25,300 bases of DNA, from the NCBI GenBank assembly GCA_045576855.1, contig JAZNHG010000058.1, positions 1 through 25,300 on the forward strand, read 5' to 3'. The stretch comes from Colimorpha sp045576855 (GTDB lineage Bacteria; Bacteroidota; Bacteroidia; Bacteroidales; P3). Of the stretch, positions 14,869-23,485 are shown in pieces. The first letter of the stretch is position 1. Each line of letters opens with the position of its first letter. The notes below the pieces were generated by a model. It did not search any database. It was given only the letters and a program-made list of their open reading frames with translations, and was not told the origin of the DNA. The translations under genes and the position numbers were made by a program.

Positions 14869-16104
14869 CTATCTGGTTGTGGTGGGTTGGCTGTGGGCGT
14901 CCAGCGCCTGCAGCAGTGCGTCGGCCAGCAGGTTGCCCACCAGCCGGTAGCCGGCGGCGGTGAAGTGCACGCGGTCCGTCTGCGCCAGCTTGTGTATGCG
15001 CCACTTGTCCATCGACTTCTGTCCGCCCATCACCTCGTACTGGTCCCACACGGCACCGTCCACCTCGCGCGCCAGGCGGTAGAAGACCTCGCGCGCCAGC
15101 TCGCCGTTGGTGTTCACGGCATAGCGGCGGCGCCCCGTCTTGCGGAAGGAGTCGTTGTTGGTGACGAACAGGAAGGCGCAGTCCGGATTGGCCGCCCGCA
15201 CCGAGTCGATGAGGGCCAGGTAGTTCTGCCGGAAGGCGGCGGTGTCGAAGTTGGCCGGCACGGCGTCGTTGATGCCAATGCCGAAGATGACCAGGTCGGG
15301 ATGCAGCATGCGCAGGTCGCGCACAAAGTGGGTGCACCGCAGATAGTCGGGCACCGCGGCCCCGTTGACGCCTATAGAGCTGAAGGTGAAGCCCGGCTGC
15401 CGGTTGCCGAGGTAGAGGCCCGTGAGGGTGAACTGCTGGCCCGGCTGGCAGGGCAGCAGTATGGCGAAGGAGTCGGTGGGGGCGCTCAGATTGAAGACGT
15501 AGCGCTCCGTGGCGGCGGCCACGTAGGAGGGATACACCGTGCGCCCGTCGATGCTCAGGCAGGGCACCACATTGCTGTCCGAATGGCCTATGACGACCAC
15601 GCGCGAGGTGGCGTAGTCGACGCGGGGCTCGTTCATCACTACCTGCACCTCGGTCATCGTGTCGGCGGCTGTGACGGCGATGCCGCAGAGGCCCAGCGGC
15701 AGCGGATGCTCCTTGGCCACACAGCGGTTGAGCTGCATGCGCTCGCGGCAGTGGATGCGGTAGTCGGCGGGATTGTTGCACCGCGCGGCGGCGGAATAGG
15801 GGAAGAGCATGCCGCGCGAACCCACAAGGGTGGGCCACTGCTGCATGATGCGGCAGCGCACGGTATTGCTCATCATGCCGGCCTGCACGTGCGAGCCGCC
15901 GATATGCACGATGTTGATGTTTCCGCTTCCGGTCTCGACCACGCGTTGCCAACGGTCGAAAAGGGCCGTCAGCGAGGGCGAGGTGCTGTCGTAGTGCAGC
16001 CGGTTGGAGTCGTAGCGGATAAAGTCGTAGCGCTCCTCGTCCTGCGCGCAGAGGGGTGCGGCGCAGGCCAAAAGCAGGAGCAGGGCGGTGGCTAGGTGTT
16101 TCAT
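14869..16104 (-). CDS. Secreted SGNH-hydrolase-like protein (distal of two)
   Basis: A 411-residue protein with a signal peptide ending LCA|Q (residue 20) and an SGNH/GDSL fold. Seen: block I reads HIGGSHVQAG with Ser71, in place of the usual GDS; block III is GIGIND (275-280); and the final catalytic pair appears as DRVHF with Asp377 and His380. In MBOAT systems such proteins (AlgJ/AlgX/PatB type) finish the transfer of acetyl groups to the glycan in the periplasm. I chose ATG 16104, which overlaps the previous stop by four bases; open sequence further upstream belongs to the neighbouring gene in another frame. It precedes the MBOAT gene by 18 bases. Fold good, substrate unknown. Confidence 0.88.
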   Translation of the reverse strand: MKHLATALLLLLACAAPLCAQDEERYDFIRYDSNRLHYDSTSPSLTALFDRWQRVVETGSGNINIVHIGGSHVQAGMMSNTVRCRIMQQWPTLVGSRGMLFPYSAAARCNNPADYRIHCRERMQLNRCVAKEHPLPLGLCGIAVTAADTMTEVQVVMNEPRVDYATSRVVVIGHSDSNVVPCLSIDGRTVYPSYVAAATERYVFNLSAPTDSFAILLPCQPGQQFTLTGLYLGNRQPGFTFSSIGVNGAAVPDYLRCTHFVRDLRMLHPDLVIFGIGINDAVPANFDTAAFRQNYLALIDSVRAANPDCAFLFVTNNDSFRKTGRRRYAVNTNGELAREVFYRLAREVDGAVWDQYEVMGGQKSMDKWRIHKLAQTDRVHFTAAGYRLVGNLLADALLQALDAHSQPTTTR

Positions 16105-17510
16105 CGGCGGATTCCTTTCTGTCGTTTGAGTCGGCGCTCCATGCGGAAGAGCGTGTAGCTGTTCTCCAGCGCCTGGCTGAGCCGGTCGCCCATGAGGTCG
16201 GCGCCGCGCTGCGAGAAGTGGATATAGTCCTGTCCGGCCAGCCCCTGGCGGTACCATTGGGGCATGCTGTTCTGTCCGCCCATAGCGTGGTATATGCTCC
16301 AATAGGCGGCTCCGTGGGCCACGGCGGTGGCGGCCAGGCTGTCGACCAGGGCGGGCAGCATGGGATAGGTCTGCAGTTGGCCCCGCACGCGGGTGCTCAT
16401 ATCGCTCGGCCCGACGAAGAGAATGCGCGCCTCGGGGCAGCATCGGTGCACATGGTCGATTTGCCGTCCCAGGCTTTGGCAGTAGGTGCTTATCTGCTTG
16501 TCGGTCTTGAGGTAGGGCACCGAATTGCCGCCGAACTGGAGAATGATGAGTCCGATGTCCATCTGATCGTAGGCTGCGGTCAGCTTGGCTTCTGGCACGA
16601 GGGTGAATTGCTGGCCCGAGCAGCCGCGCATGGGTATGTTGTCCACGGCCAGTCCGGGGCCGTCGTCGACGAGCACCCCGTAGAGGTCGGCGCTTCCGCG
16701 CACGGTGAGGCGCAGATTGGTGGTGGCGGAGTCGAGCGCCCAGCCGAGACTGCCGATGCCGCTGGTCCCGGTGCTGCGCTGGGTGTTGGTTTTGTGTTGG
16801 CGGTCGGCCAGGTTGGCAGTTATCTGGTGGCCACGGTTGTTGTAGAGCAGGGTGACGTTGGAGAACCGCTTGGCCCGGTTGTCGACACTGCTGTTTGTCG
16901 CGGCGCGCAGGCTGACGGTGGCGCTGCCGGTGGCCATGCGGAAGCACTGCATCATGGGTCCGTAGTCGCCGCGGCTGCGCACCACGGTGCTGTCGCCGAA
17001 CGAGGAGAGGTGTATCAGTTCGCCCGTAGTACCTTGGCGTACGGTCAGCGACGGGGTGATGGTGTGGAAAGGCACCATGCCGGGGCCGCCGCCGCCGAAA
17101 TGGGATTGCAGGTGGGCGCGCAGGCGCGAGGTGATATGGTCCATCTCAATCTGCGAGTCGCCGTAGTGTAGCACGCGCACGGTGCGCCGGTCGCGGCGGG
17201 CCCGCTCGGCGGTGCGCCAGAAGGCATCGAGGTAGTGGTCGTCGGGTAGCCAGAACCGCAGGTCGCCTTCGCGGACCAGTGTGCGGTAATAGTCGACCGA
17301 ATCGCGCAGGGCCAGCATCTCGGGTGGCACGGCAGGGGTGGTGTCAACGGGCTGTATGTCGGCTTCGCGGCTGGCCACAAGTGAGTGTAGCGAGGCGAAA
17401 CGCAGGTGCTGGCCCGCGATGTCTATGCCGTCGTCGGGGATAATAGCGCCGAGCGAGGCCAGGGCGGCGATGGTGCATGCCAGGAAGAGAAGTATGCGTC
17501 CCGGCTTCAT
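16101..17510 (-). CDS. Secreted SGNH-hydrolase-like protein (proximal of two)
   Basis: A 469-residue protein with an N-terminal hydrophobic segment (about 5-24) that may be an uncleaved anchor or signal peptide. Seen: block I is HYGDSQIEMDH with Ser119, block III is LQFGGNSVPY (325-333), and the C-terminal pair is QDYIHFSQRG with Asp428 and His431, so the full SGNH set is present. A basic tail (RMERRLKRQKGIRR) ends the protein. It overlaps lpxD and the second SGNH gene by ATGA at either end. The two SGNH proteins are only distantly alike, so they may do different steps such as transfer and hydrolysis. Probable role: envelope glycan O-acylation with the MBOAT protein. Confidence 0.88.
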   Translation of the reverse strand: MKPGRILLFLACTIAALASLGAIIPDDGIDIAGQHLRFASLHSLVASREADIQPVDTTPAVPPEMLALRDSVDYYRTLVREGDLRFWLPDDHYLDAFWRTAERARRDRRTVRVLHYGDSQIEMDHITSRLRAHLQSHFGGGGPGMVPFHTITPSLTVRQGTTGELIHLSSFGDSTVVRSRGDYGPMMQCFRMATGSATVSLRAATNSSVDNRAKRFSNVTLLYNNRGHQITANLADRQHKTNTQRSTGTSGIGSLGWALDSATTNLRLTVRGSADLYGVLVDDGPGLAVDNIPMRGCSGQQFTLVPEAKLTAAYDQMDIGLIILQFGGNSVPYLKTDKQISTYCQSLGRQIDHVHRCCPEARILFVGPSDMSTRVRGQLQTYPMLPALVDSLAATAVAHGAAYWSIYHAMGGQNSMPQWYRQGLAGQDYIHFSQRGADLMGDRLSQALENSYTLFRMERRLKRQKGIRR

Positions 17511-18523
17511 TGCTGTTTCTCCAGTTTCTCTATGCGAGCCGCGAGTCGTTCTATGTTACGCACCAGCACCTCCACCTTGCGGCGCTTGGAAGCCTCCATA
17601 GCGGGGCTGCCGAAGATGCTCTGGTTGGCGGGCACCGAGTGTGTGACGCCGCTCTGGGCGCCGATGGTGACGTGGTCGCCCACGGTGATGTGGCCCACCA
17701 GTCCGGCCTGGCCGGCTATGATGCACTGTTCTCCTACATGGCAGCTGCCGGCAATGCCCACTTGCGAGGCCATTGCCGTGTTGCGGCCTATCTCCACACT
17801 GTGGGCTATCTGGCATAGATTGTCCACCTTGACGCCCTGGTGGAGTATGGTGCTGCCGATGGAAGCACGGTCTATGGTGGTGTTGGCACCCACTTCTACG
17901 TTGTCCTCCAGGATGACATTGCCGATTTGGTCTATCTTGTTCCAGGTGCCGTCGTCGGCCGGGGCGAAGCCGAAGCCGTCGCTGCCGATGACAGCGCCGG
18001 CATGGATGGTGCAGTTGCGCCCGATTTCCACTCCTTCGTATATCTTCGCACCGGAGTAGATTGTGGTACCGTCGCCGATGGTGACGTTGTCGCCGATGGT
18101 GACGTTGGGGTAAATCTTGACGTCGTTGCCTATGCGGCAGTGGCGCCCTATGACGGCGAAGGGCCCCATGTAGAGGTGCCGTCCCAAGCGGGAACCGCGG
18201 CCTACATGGCTGCGCCAGGAGCGCCCGCGGGGGGGCTTGCTGCGCTCGTTGAAGGCATGGAGCAGGGCTGCCACGGCCAGATAGGGGTTGTCCACCCGGA
18301 TGAGGGTGGAGCTTACGGGATGTTCGGGGACGAAATCACGGCGCACGATGACGATGGATGCCTGCTGTTCGTAGAAGTACTGTGTGTATTTGGGGTTGCC
18401 GAGGAAGGTGATGCCGCCCTGGCAGCCCTCTTCTATCTTGCAGGGTTTCCATACCCGTGTGTTTTCGTCGCCCTCGACGGTGCCGTGCACCAAGCGGGCC
18501 AATTCTTTGGCTGTGTATTGCAT
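17507..18523 (-). CDS. lpxD: UDP-3-O-(3-hydroxyacyl)glucosamine N-acyltransferase
   Basis: Adds the second 3-hydroxyacyl chain in lipid A synthesis. Seen: 338 residues with an N-terminal uridine-binding-like domain (1-100), a left-handed beta-helix of hexapeptide repeats (about 105-300; IGDNVTIGDGTTIYSG, IGRNCTIHAGAVIG) and a C-terminal helix. The motifs GSDGFGFAP (180-188), NTTIDRA (214-220) and IAHSVEIG with His241, matching the catalytic His of LpxD, support this over other hexapeptide acyltransferases. It lies 5 bases after lptC and overlaps the first SGNH gene by four bases. Whether this is the only lpxD of the genome cannot be seen here. Confidence 0.92.
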   Translation of the reverse strand: MQYTAKELARLVHGTVEGDENTRVWKPCKIEEGCQGGITFLGNPKYTQYFYEQQASIVIVRRDFVPEHPVSSTLIRVDNPYLAVAALLHAFNERSKPPRGRSWRSHVGRGSRLGRHLYMGPFAVIGRHCRIGNDVKIYPNVTIGDNVTIGDGTTIYSGAKIYEGVEIGRNCTIHAGAVIGSDGFGFAPADDGTWNKIDQIGNVILEDNVEVGANTTIDRASIGSTILHQGVKVDNLCQIAHSVEIGRNTAMASQVGIAGSCHVGEQCIIAGQAGLVGHITVGDHVTIGAQSGVTHSVPANQSIFGSPAMEASKRRKVEVLVRNIERLAARIEKLEKQQ

Positions 18524-18528
18524 TGTTG

Positions 18529-19098
18529 TCAGTTGTCGTTAAATTCTATCACGCCGCGCTGGCGGGTGACGCGGAGGTTGGTCATCTGCTCGTCGCTGAC
18601 GAAGCCGTCGCCGTAGGTGACGCGCTTGCCGTTGACGGCGCGCACGGGGTGGTTGGAGAAGAGTATGTCCTCGTCGTCGCGCCAGATGATGTCCTCCAGA
18701 TAGATGGTGTCGCCGTTGCTATAGTCGATTACCACCACGCTGTCGCTGGCCTTCATGATGTTGCGGTCGTCGTAGGAGACGGCCTGTCCGCTACTGATAG
18801 TGGTCTTCAGCTGACGCTGTTCGTCGTAGAAACGCAGCATTACGCCGTTGGGATATAGCGTGCGGGCCGAGGGCTGGCTGTAGCGCGTGATGAGTGGCGC
18901 CTCTACTTCTACCTGCAGGCGGCCTCGCTCTGTGCGGTGGATGCGGGCTTGGCGTATCTCCTGGTCGGGTGGATTCTGGCGTTCGAAGCGGGCGATGTCG
19001 TTCATGTCGCCCGAACAGCTGGTGGCGAGGAGCAAAAGAACGCATAGAGGCATCGGTCGCAATGCCTCTATGCGGGTGTGTCTGTCGGTGTTGTTCAA
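18529..19098 (-). CDS. lptC: LptC-like LPS export lipoprotein
   Basis: Periplasmic component that passes lipopolysaccharide from the inner-membrane LptBFG transporter to the LptA bridge. Seen: 189 residues with a lipobox ending LATSC at residue 28, so it is probably anchored as a lipoprotein, followed by a LptC/OstA-type beta-jellyroll pattern (AVSYDDRNIMKASDSVVVID, GDTIYLEDIIWRDDE). The 19098 start codon is TTG, four bases after the TPR gene; alternatives are TTG 19062 and ATG 19053, which give shorter signal peptides. I favour the long form because its n-region carries basic residues. It is followed by lpxD after 5 bases. Confidence 0.85.
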   Translation of the reverse strand: MNNTDRHTRIEALRPMPLCVLLLLATSCSGDMNDIARFERQNPPDQEIRQARIHRTERGRLQVEVEAPLITRYSQPSARTLYPNGVMLRFYDEQRQLKTTISSGQAVSYDDRNIMKASDSVVVIDYSNGDTIYLEDIIWRDDEDILFSNHPVRAVNGKRVTYGDGFVSDEQMTNLRVTRQRGVIEFNDN

Positions 19099-19102
19099 GT
19101 GC

Positions 19103-20446
19103 TTAGCGTGTTCTGACGATGGTGTTCACTCCAATCCAGCCGGGTACGCGGTAGCTCTTGCCATTCTCCAGACCGGCCATGAAGGCGTCGGCCTGCTTGG
19201 GGAAGTGGGCGCTGTAGGTGGAGATGAGGCGGTTGCACTGCTCGACGTTCTCCTCCGAGGGGTCGACGCGCTTGGCCTGGTTGAGGGCGTCGACGGCGGC
19301 CCAGTAGGCGCTGCGTCCGTTGACGTTGTCCTCCGTGGCGCTGCCGGTGCTCGAGCCGTAGAGGACGGCGATGCGCAGGTAGGGCTCACCCTTGGTGGCG
19401 TCGGCGGCAGCGGCGTTGTTGTATGCTGTGCGGGCTGCGCTGTAGCTCTTCTGGCCTGCGTAGGCGTGGCCCAGGTAGAGGTAGGCGGTGTATTTGTCCT
19501 TACCCTCGACGCTCTTGACGGCGTCGCTCAGATACTTGATGGCGTCGTTGTACTGCTCCTTCTCGAGGCACATCATACCCATGCGCATGGCGGTGGAGGG
19601 TGTGGGCTCGAGGCGGTAGAGGTTCTCGGTGGCGCGGAAGAAGAGCTCCTGCTTGGTGCAGCGCTTGCGGGTCATAATGCCGGTGATTTTCTTGAGCAGT
19701 TCCACGTTCTCGGGGTCGGCCTCGAACTTCTTGCCGTATATCTCGACCAGTTGGTCGCAGCTGGCATAGGGCGAGAAGGCGGCTTCGACGCCGGCAATGT
19801 AGCCGCGTATCTCGGCGGCTTTCACGCTGTCGGCGGCGTTCTTCTGCAGCTCGTCCTCCAGCATGTCGCTGGCCAAGTCATAGTTGTCGACCACCAGGGT
19901 GGGCTCGGCGAAGCCGGCGCGCACGTAGTTGATGGTGGCTTCCATGTATTTCACCAGGTAGCCGGCCTCCAGGCCGCCCTCGGCTTTCACGGCGTCGCTA
20001 TAGAGTTTGTAGTAGCGCTCCAGGCCCTGTTCGCCCAGCAGGTTCTCCATCTCCATAGCCTTCATGGCGGTCACTTTGCCCACTTCGCCGAAGGTGGCCA
20101 TGCGGGTGTCGTAGAGGGCCATCAGCTCCTCGAAGTATTCGGCGCGCTCCTCGTCGGTGGCGGCGTTCTTTATCTTGGCCTCCATGATGTCCACACCGCG
20201 GGTGTAGATGTTCTTGCCGTTGGCGGGGCATTTCTGCACGATGGTTCTCCAGTAGGGGTAGGCTTCGAGCAGGTAGCGCTCGTCTTTCGAGGCGGTGTAT
20301 TGCTTCCAGTTGTCCTGATAGAGGGCGACGGGTTCGCGCATGGCCTCCTGCAGTTCTTCGGGGCACCCTTTGATGTGCTGTGCCGCGGCGGGCATGGCCG
20401 TGGCGGCCAGGATGATTCCGATTGTCAGTGTTCTGATGCTTTTCAT
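19103..20446 (-). CDS. Secreted tetratricopeptide-repeat protein
   Basis: A 447-residue protein with a signal peptide (cleavage near AMPAAA|Q, residue 22) and helical repeats. Clear TPR-like units occur in the second half, for example STAMRMGMMCLEKEQYNDAI, TAYLYLGHAYAGQKSYSAAR and PYLRIAVLYG. A pair of cysteines in MTRKRC and SCDQ could be structural. It sits between an outer-membrane barrel gene and lptC, a neighbourhood I recall as common in Bacteroidales, which suggests a scaffold role in envelope biogenesis. The exact function is unknown. Confidence 0.83.
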   Translation of the reverse strand: MKSIRTLTIGIILAATAMPAAAQHIKGCPEELQEAMREPVALYQDNWKQYTASKDERYLLEAYPYWRTIVQKCPANGKNIYTRGVDIMEAKIKNAATDEERAEYFEELMALYDTRMATFGEVGKVTAMKAMEMENLLGEQGLERYYKLYSDAVKAEGGLEAGYLVKYMEATINYVRAGFAEPTLVVDNYDLASDMLEDELQKNAADSVKAAEIRGYIAGVEAAFSPYASCDQLVEIYGKKFEADPENVELLKKITGIMTRKRCTKQELFFRATENLYRLEPTPSTAMRMGMMCLEKEQYNDAIKYLSDAVKSVEGKDKYTAYLYLGHAYAGQKSYSAARTAYNNAAAADATKGEPYLRIAVLYGSSTGSATEDNVNGRSAYWAAVDALNQAKRVDPSEENVEQCNRLISTYSAHFPKQADAFMAGLENGKSYRVPGWIGVNTIVRTR

Positions 20447-20519
20447 TGTGATATGTTTTTTTGTTTCTTTTTTCTGCTTTCTTTAGTGATTTAGTATTCT
20501 CAAGTGGGCTTTTCTTGCT

Positions 20520-21890
20520 TTAATTGTATTTGCGCTTGAAAAACCAGTGCTCGCAACTGCTGATGGCGATGCCGAAGGTGAAGGTGTCGCGCTGCAGTAC
20601 GTCGGCCGAGCCCATGCTTGCATAGCCGATGCTGAGCGTGAGCAGCGAGCGCCCTTTGCGCATGGGCAGTGTGGCGCCGGCGCCGAGGCCCCAGGCGTCG
20701 AGGCGCTGTTCGGCACCGTCCATTTGCAGCCGCAGCTGCCCTTGGGTCAGGTGGCCGCCCAGGCTCCAGCTGATGCGTCCCCAATAGCTGGAGGCATCCA
20801 TGTTGCCTATGCGCTCCAGCGCCAGGGCATAGCGGCTGAAGCGGCCGTAGCGCACCGAGTTGTCGCCCAGCACCGACGGCTGCTGCCCCTCGGTGTAGCG
20901 CAGCCCCTGCCACGAGGACAGAGTGGCGTCCAGCGCGGCGTGCCAGCGCTTGTCCACCACCACGCCCAGGCCGATGCCCAGCGTCTGCGGGCGCTCCAGC
21001 CGGCTGTCGAATTCGGGCTCGCTGCCCGCCGACGGGAAGATGGTGTCCACCAGCGACTCGTCCGACGTGTGGTAGGTGTATATCATGGCCATGTCGCGCA
21101 CCTTCATGTCCAGGTAGGGCTTGTAGACGAGGCCCAGCTGCAGCTCCACGCCGCGGCCTAGCGTCTGGCGTGCCTGCAGACCCAGGTCGAAGGTCACGTT
21201 GCGCACCGTGGTCAGCTTGTAGCGGCGGCTGTTGAGGAAGTAGGTCGAGTCGTTGCCCGGAAAGGTGGTGGAGATATAGCGGTGTATGGAGCCCGTCAGG
21301 TAGTTCACGTTGAAGCCCAGCTGTATGTCGGGCCTGTAGCCTTTGGCGCGCAGCACGTTGAATGCCGAGCCGAGAAACACGTGGTTCACGCCGCCGGTGC
21401 CGCCGTAGACGGTCTTCACCGTGCCGGGGTAGGTGGGGTGCGACTGCAGGGCCACCGACTCGTAGTCCACCGTGCTGTAGGGCATCAGGCCGCCGGCCAG
21501 CTTCCACCAGCGCGTCAGCGGCATGGCCACGAGCAGATAGCCCAGGTTGCCGTCGGCGTCGAAGAGGCTCTGCTGGCGGTCGCGCAGGGTGCTCAGCTGC
21601 ACGTTGGCGCTCATGTCGAAGACGAAGCTCTCCGGCTCCACGGCGCCGTAGGAGGCGGGGTTGAAGGGATTCACATAGTTGCTGCCTGCCAGGCTGTAGA
21701 CGGCGCCACCCATGCGGGTGGCCATCGGCAGGTTGAAGGGCTGCTCGCCCACGCCGACGCCGAATTGGGAGTAGGGCTGGTTCATGGCGTTCTGGGCTGC
21801 GGCCGTGGCCGGGGCCAGGCCCAGCACCGCTGCTGTCAGTCCTGCGGCCAGCATCCGGCCCAGGCGGGTTCTCTTTCTCTTGCTTTTCAT
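20520..21890 (-). CDS. Outer-membrane beta-barrel protein, FadL-like group
   Basis: A 456-residue protein starting MKSKRKRTRLGRMLAAGLTA with a signal peptide cut near ATAAA|Q. Seen: the mature N-terminus NQPYSQFGVGVGEQPFNLPMATRMGG followed by NPFNPASYGAVEP is typical of Bacteroidota FadL/OmpP1-like barrels, and alternating barrel strands follow. The C-terminus reads SSCEHWFFKRKYN, as in family members. I chose ATG 21890; an upstream in-frame start at 21935 would extend into coaX and spoil the signal peptide. It is 37 bases after coaX and 73 before the TPR gene. The ligand is unknown. Confidence 0.8.
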   Translation of the reverse strand: MKSKRKRTRLGRMLAAGLTAAVLGLAPATAAAQNAMNQPYSQFGVGVGEQPFNLPMATRMGGAVYSLAGSNYVNPFNPASYGAVEPESFVFDMSANVQLSTLRDRQQSLFDADGNLGYLLVAMPLTRWWKLAGGLMPYSTVDYESVALQSHPTYPGTVKTVYGGTGGVNHVFLGSAFNVLRAKGYRPDIQLGFNVNYLTGSIHRYISTTFPGNDSTYFLNSRRYKLTTVRNVTFDLGLQARQTLGRGVELQLGLVYKPYLDMKVRDMAMIYTYHTSDESLVDTIFPSAGSEPEFDSRLERPQTLGIGLGVVVDKRWHAALDATLSSWQGLRYTEGQQPSVLGDNSVRYGRFSRYALALERIGNMDASSYWGRISWSLGGHLTQGQLRLQMDGAEQRLDAWGLGAGATLPMRKGRSLLTLSIGYASMGSADVLQRDTFTFGIAISSCEHWFFKRKYN

Positions 21891-21927
21891 CCTAGTTTCG
21901 GTTGTGTGTATGTGTATGCTGTGGTTG

Positions 21928-22644
21928 TCAATCATGTGTGTTGTGTCGCAGTATGGCGTCCAGACCGTCCAGGGTCAGCTGCGGAGCCAGTTCCCAGGCG
22001 TCGGCGCCGGCCTCGGTCAGCCGGTGGGCGTCGCCGCCGGTCAGCAGCACGTGCAGCTGCGGGCAGCGCTGGCGATAGAGGGCCACGAATCCCGCCAGGG
22101 CCATCATGGTGGCCCCCAGGGTGCCGGCCAGCAGGCACTCCTCGGTGGTGCGTCCCAGCACCGGCGCCCGCTGCACCCCGTCGAGGCTCACCAGCGGCAG
22201 GCGCGCCGTCTGCCCGTGCAGGGCGTGCAGCTGCATCTGCAGGCCCGGCATGATGGCTCCGCCGTGGTAGGTGCCGTCGGCGCTCAGGTAGTCCACCGTG
22301 ATGCAGGTGCCGGCATCCACCACCAGACAGTCCTGGCCGGCGTGGCGGGCCCAGGCGCCGCAGGCCGCCGCCACGCGGTCGGCCCCCAGGGTGGCCGGGC
22401 TGCGGTAGCCGATGGCTATGGGCAGCGGCGTCGACGCGTCGAGCAGCTGCAGCGGACATGGCAACGCCCGCCGCACCTCGGCCACGCGCTCCGCGCTGCC
22501 GCTGGCGCAGGCTATGGCCGCGCTCCAGGCGCCGCCCTGTGCCTCGCCGGCCTCGCTCCACGTGCCGCTCGCCGTCCGGCGCCCACCCTCGTAGGTGGCC
22601 CATTTCACTGCCGTGTTCCCTATGTCGATTGCCAGATTCATCAA
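21928..22644 (-). CDS. coaX: Type III pantothenate kinase
   Basis: Phosphorylates pantothenate, the first step of coenzyme A synthesis, in the cytoplasm; type III enzymes are insensitive to feedback by CoA. Seen: 238 residues; phosphate-binding DIGNT near the start, GADRV at about 87-91, VVDAGTCITVDYL (107-119) with the catalytic Asp, and GGAIMPGL (127-134). The start reads MMNLAID, and either of the first two ATG codons would serve. Its leader holds a 7-bp repeat array that begins inside the pth stop codon. Next in the operon is the FadL-like barrel gene. Confidence 0.94.
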   Translation of the reverse strand: MMNLAIDIGNTAVKWATYEGGRRTASGTWSEAGEAQGGAWSAAIACASGSAERVAEVRRALPCPLQLLDASTPLPIAIGYRSPATLGADRVAAACGAWARHAGQDCLVVDAGTCITVDYLSADGTYHGGAIMPGLQMQLHALHGQTARLPLVSLDGVQRAPVLGRTTEECLLAGTLGATMMALAGFVALYRQRCPQLHVLLTGGDAHRLTEAGADAWELAPQLTLDGLDAILRHNTHD

Positions 22645-22650
22645 ATCTAT

Positions 22651-22717
22651 CTTTAAGCCTTAAACTTTAAACCTTAAACTTTAAACCTTAAACCTTAAAC
22701 CTTAAACCTTAAACCTT
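22651..22717 (-). repeat. 7-bp tandem repeat between pth and coaX
   Basis: About nine direct units of TTTAAGG (minus strand), with some units reading TTTAAAG. The pth stop codon TAA lies within the first unit, and the array ends 7 bases before the coaX ATG, so it fills nearly the entire spacer. Units are perfect in the 22686-22713 part. Confidence 0.92.
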
Positions 22718-23296
22718 GACATGCGCATTGCCTTTGCTGTTGTAGGCGTTCATGGTGCGGTCTATGCCCTGTGTGACAAAGCACTGCACCGCCTGGCAGG
22801 CCGTCTGCACGGCGCCCTCCACGGCGGCGCGCTCCTCGTCGGAGAAGCGGCCAAGCACATAGTCCACCTGTCGGCCGCGTGCAAAGTCGGCCCCCACACC
22901 CAGCCGCAGCCGGTTGTAGGCTTGCGTGCCCAGCGCGGCCTCGATGTCGGCCAGCCCGTTGTGGCCTCCGGCGGCGCCCTGCTTCTTGATGCGCAGCACC
23001 CCCGGGTCCAGCGCCAGGTCGTCCACCGCCACCAGCAGGTTGGACAGCTCCACCCGCTCGGCCTGCAGCCAGTATTTCACCGCCTTGCCGCTGAGGTTCA
23101 TATAGGTGGTGGGCTTGATGAGCACCAGCGTGCGCCCCTTGTGGCGCACCTCCGTGCGGTAGGCGTGCCGCTCCAGGCTCCAGCGCGCACCCGCCTCGGC
23201 GGCCAGCGCGTCCACCACCATGAAGCCGGCATTGTGGCGCGTGCCCTCGTATTCGGCACCCACATTGCCCAGTCCCACGATTAGATATTTCCCCAT
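22709..23296 (-). CDS. pth: Peptidyl-tRNA hydrolase
   Basis: Releases tRNA from peptidyl-tRNA that has dropped off ribosomes. Seen: 195 residues starting MGKYLIVGLGNVGAEYEGTRHNAGF, with catalytic His21, MNLSGKAV around 66-73, DDLAL with Asp92-Asp93, and GGHNGL with Asn113. The longer frame to 23365 would add 23 residues without family resemblance, so ATG 23296 is preferred. A -7 element lies at 23384-23391 on the minus strand. It is the first gene of the nine-gene minus-strand run. Confidence 0.95.
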   Translation of the reverse strand: MGKYLIVGLGNVGAEYEGTRHNAGFMVVDALAAEAGARWSLERHAYRTEVRHKGRTLVLIKPTTYMNLSGKAVKYWLQAERVELSNLLVAVDDLALDPGVLRIKKQGAAGGHNGLADIEAALGTQAYNRLRLGVGADFARGRQVDYVLGRFSDEERAAVEGAVQTACQAVQCFVTQGIDRTMNAYNSKGNAHVKV

Positions 23297-23383
23297 CGAG
23301 TCTTCTTCTTTATTGCTGCAATCCCTTTTGCTGCAAAGGTTTGCAATCCATTTTGGCCATTTCATCGGCGTTCAATTTGGGTG

Positions 23384-23391
23384 CAAATGTA
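23384..23391 (-). promoter_or_regulatory. -7 element for pth and the minus-strand operon
   Basis: TACATTTG on the minus strand fits the TAnnTTTG consensus and is followed by gca, as at other promoters here. It lies 87 bp upstream of the pth ATG. No good -33 TTTG is present at 18-20 bp; the upstream stretch is an AT-rich tatatatat run. Confidence 0.5.
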
Positions 23392-23443
23392 CACAAAAAA
23401 AACGATATATATATAAATGTTTGAAAAAATAGTTCGCCTCTCA

Positions 23444-23473
23444 CCCCTGCGGGGGGCTTCCCCGGGACAGGGG
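23444..23473. other. Strong two-step GC hairpin upstream of pth
   Basis: Outer arms cccctg/cagggg and inner arms cgggg/ccccg enclose a 5-base loop, giving an 11-bp stem with a 3-base bulge. It lies between divergent promoters, so it does not end any called gene. It may be part of a mobile repeat or terminate transcripts entering from the repeats. Confidence 0.6.
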
Positions 23474-23485
23474 AACATTCTCTAA

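Noticed and set aside
12704..15952. Minus-strand open frame of over 1000 codons spanning the MBOAT and SGNH region
   Set aside because: It lies in another frame over two well supported genes and reads as Arg/Pro/His/Ala-rich sequence, a typical by-product of high GC.
14845..17171. Long plus-strand frames opposite the SGNH genes
   Set aside because: Antisense to genes with intact SGNH motifs; Gly/Val/His/Ala-rich shadow sequence.
18887..20494. Plus-strand 535-codon frame opposite the TPR and lptC genes
   Set aside because: Antisense to the TPR gene and lptC, low-complexity Gly/Val/Leu-rich, no start context or promoter.
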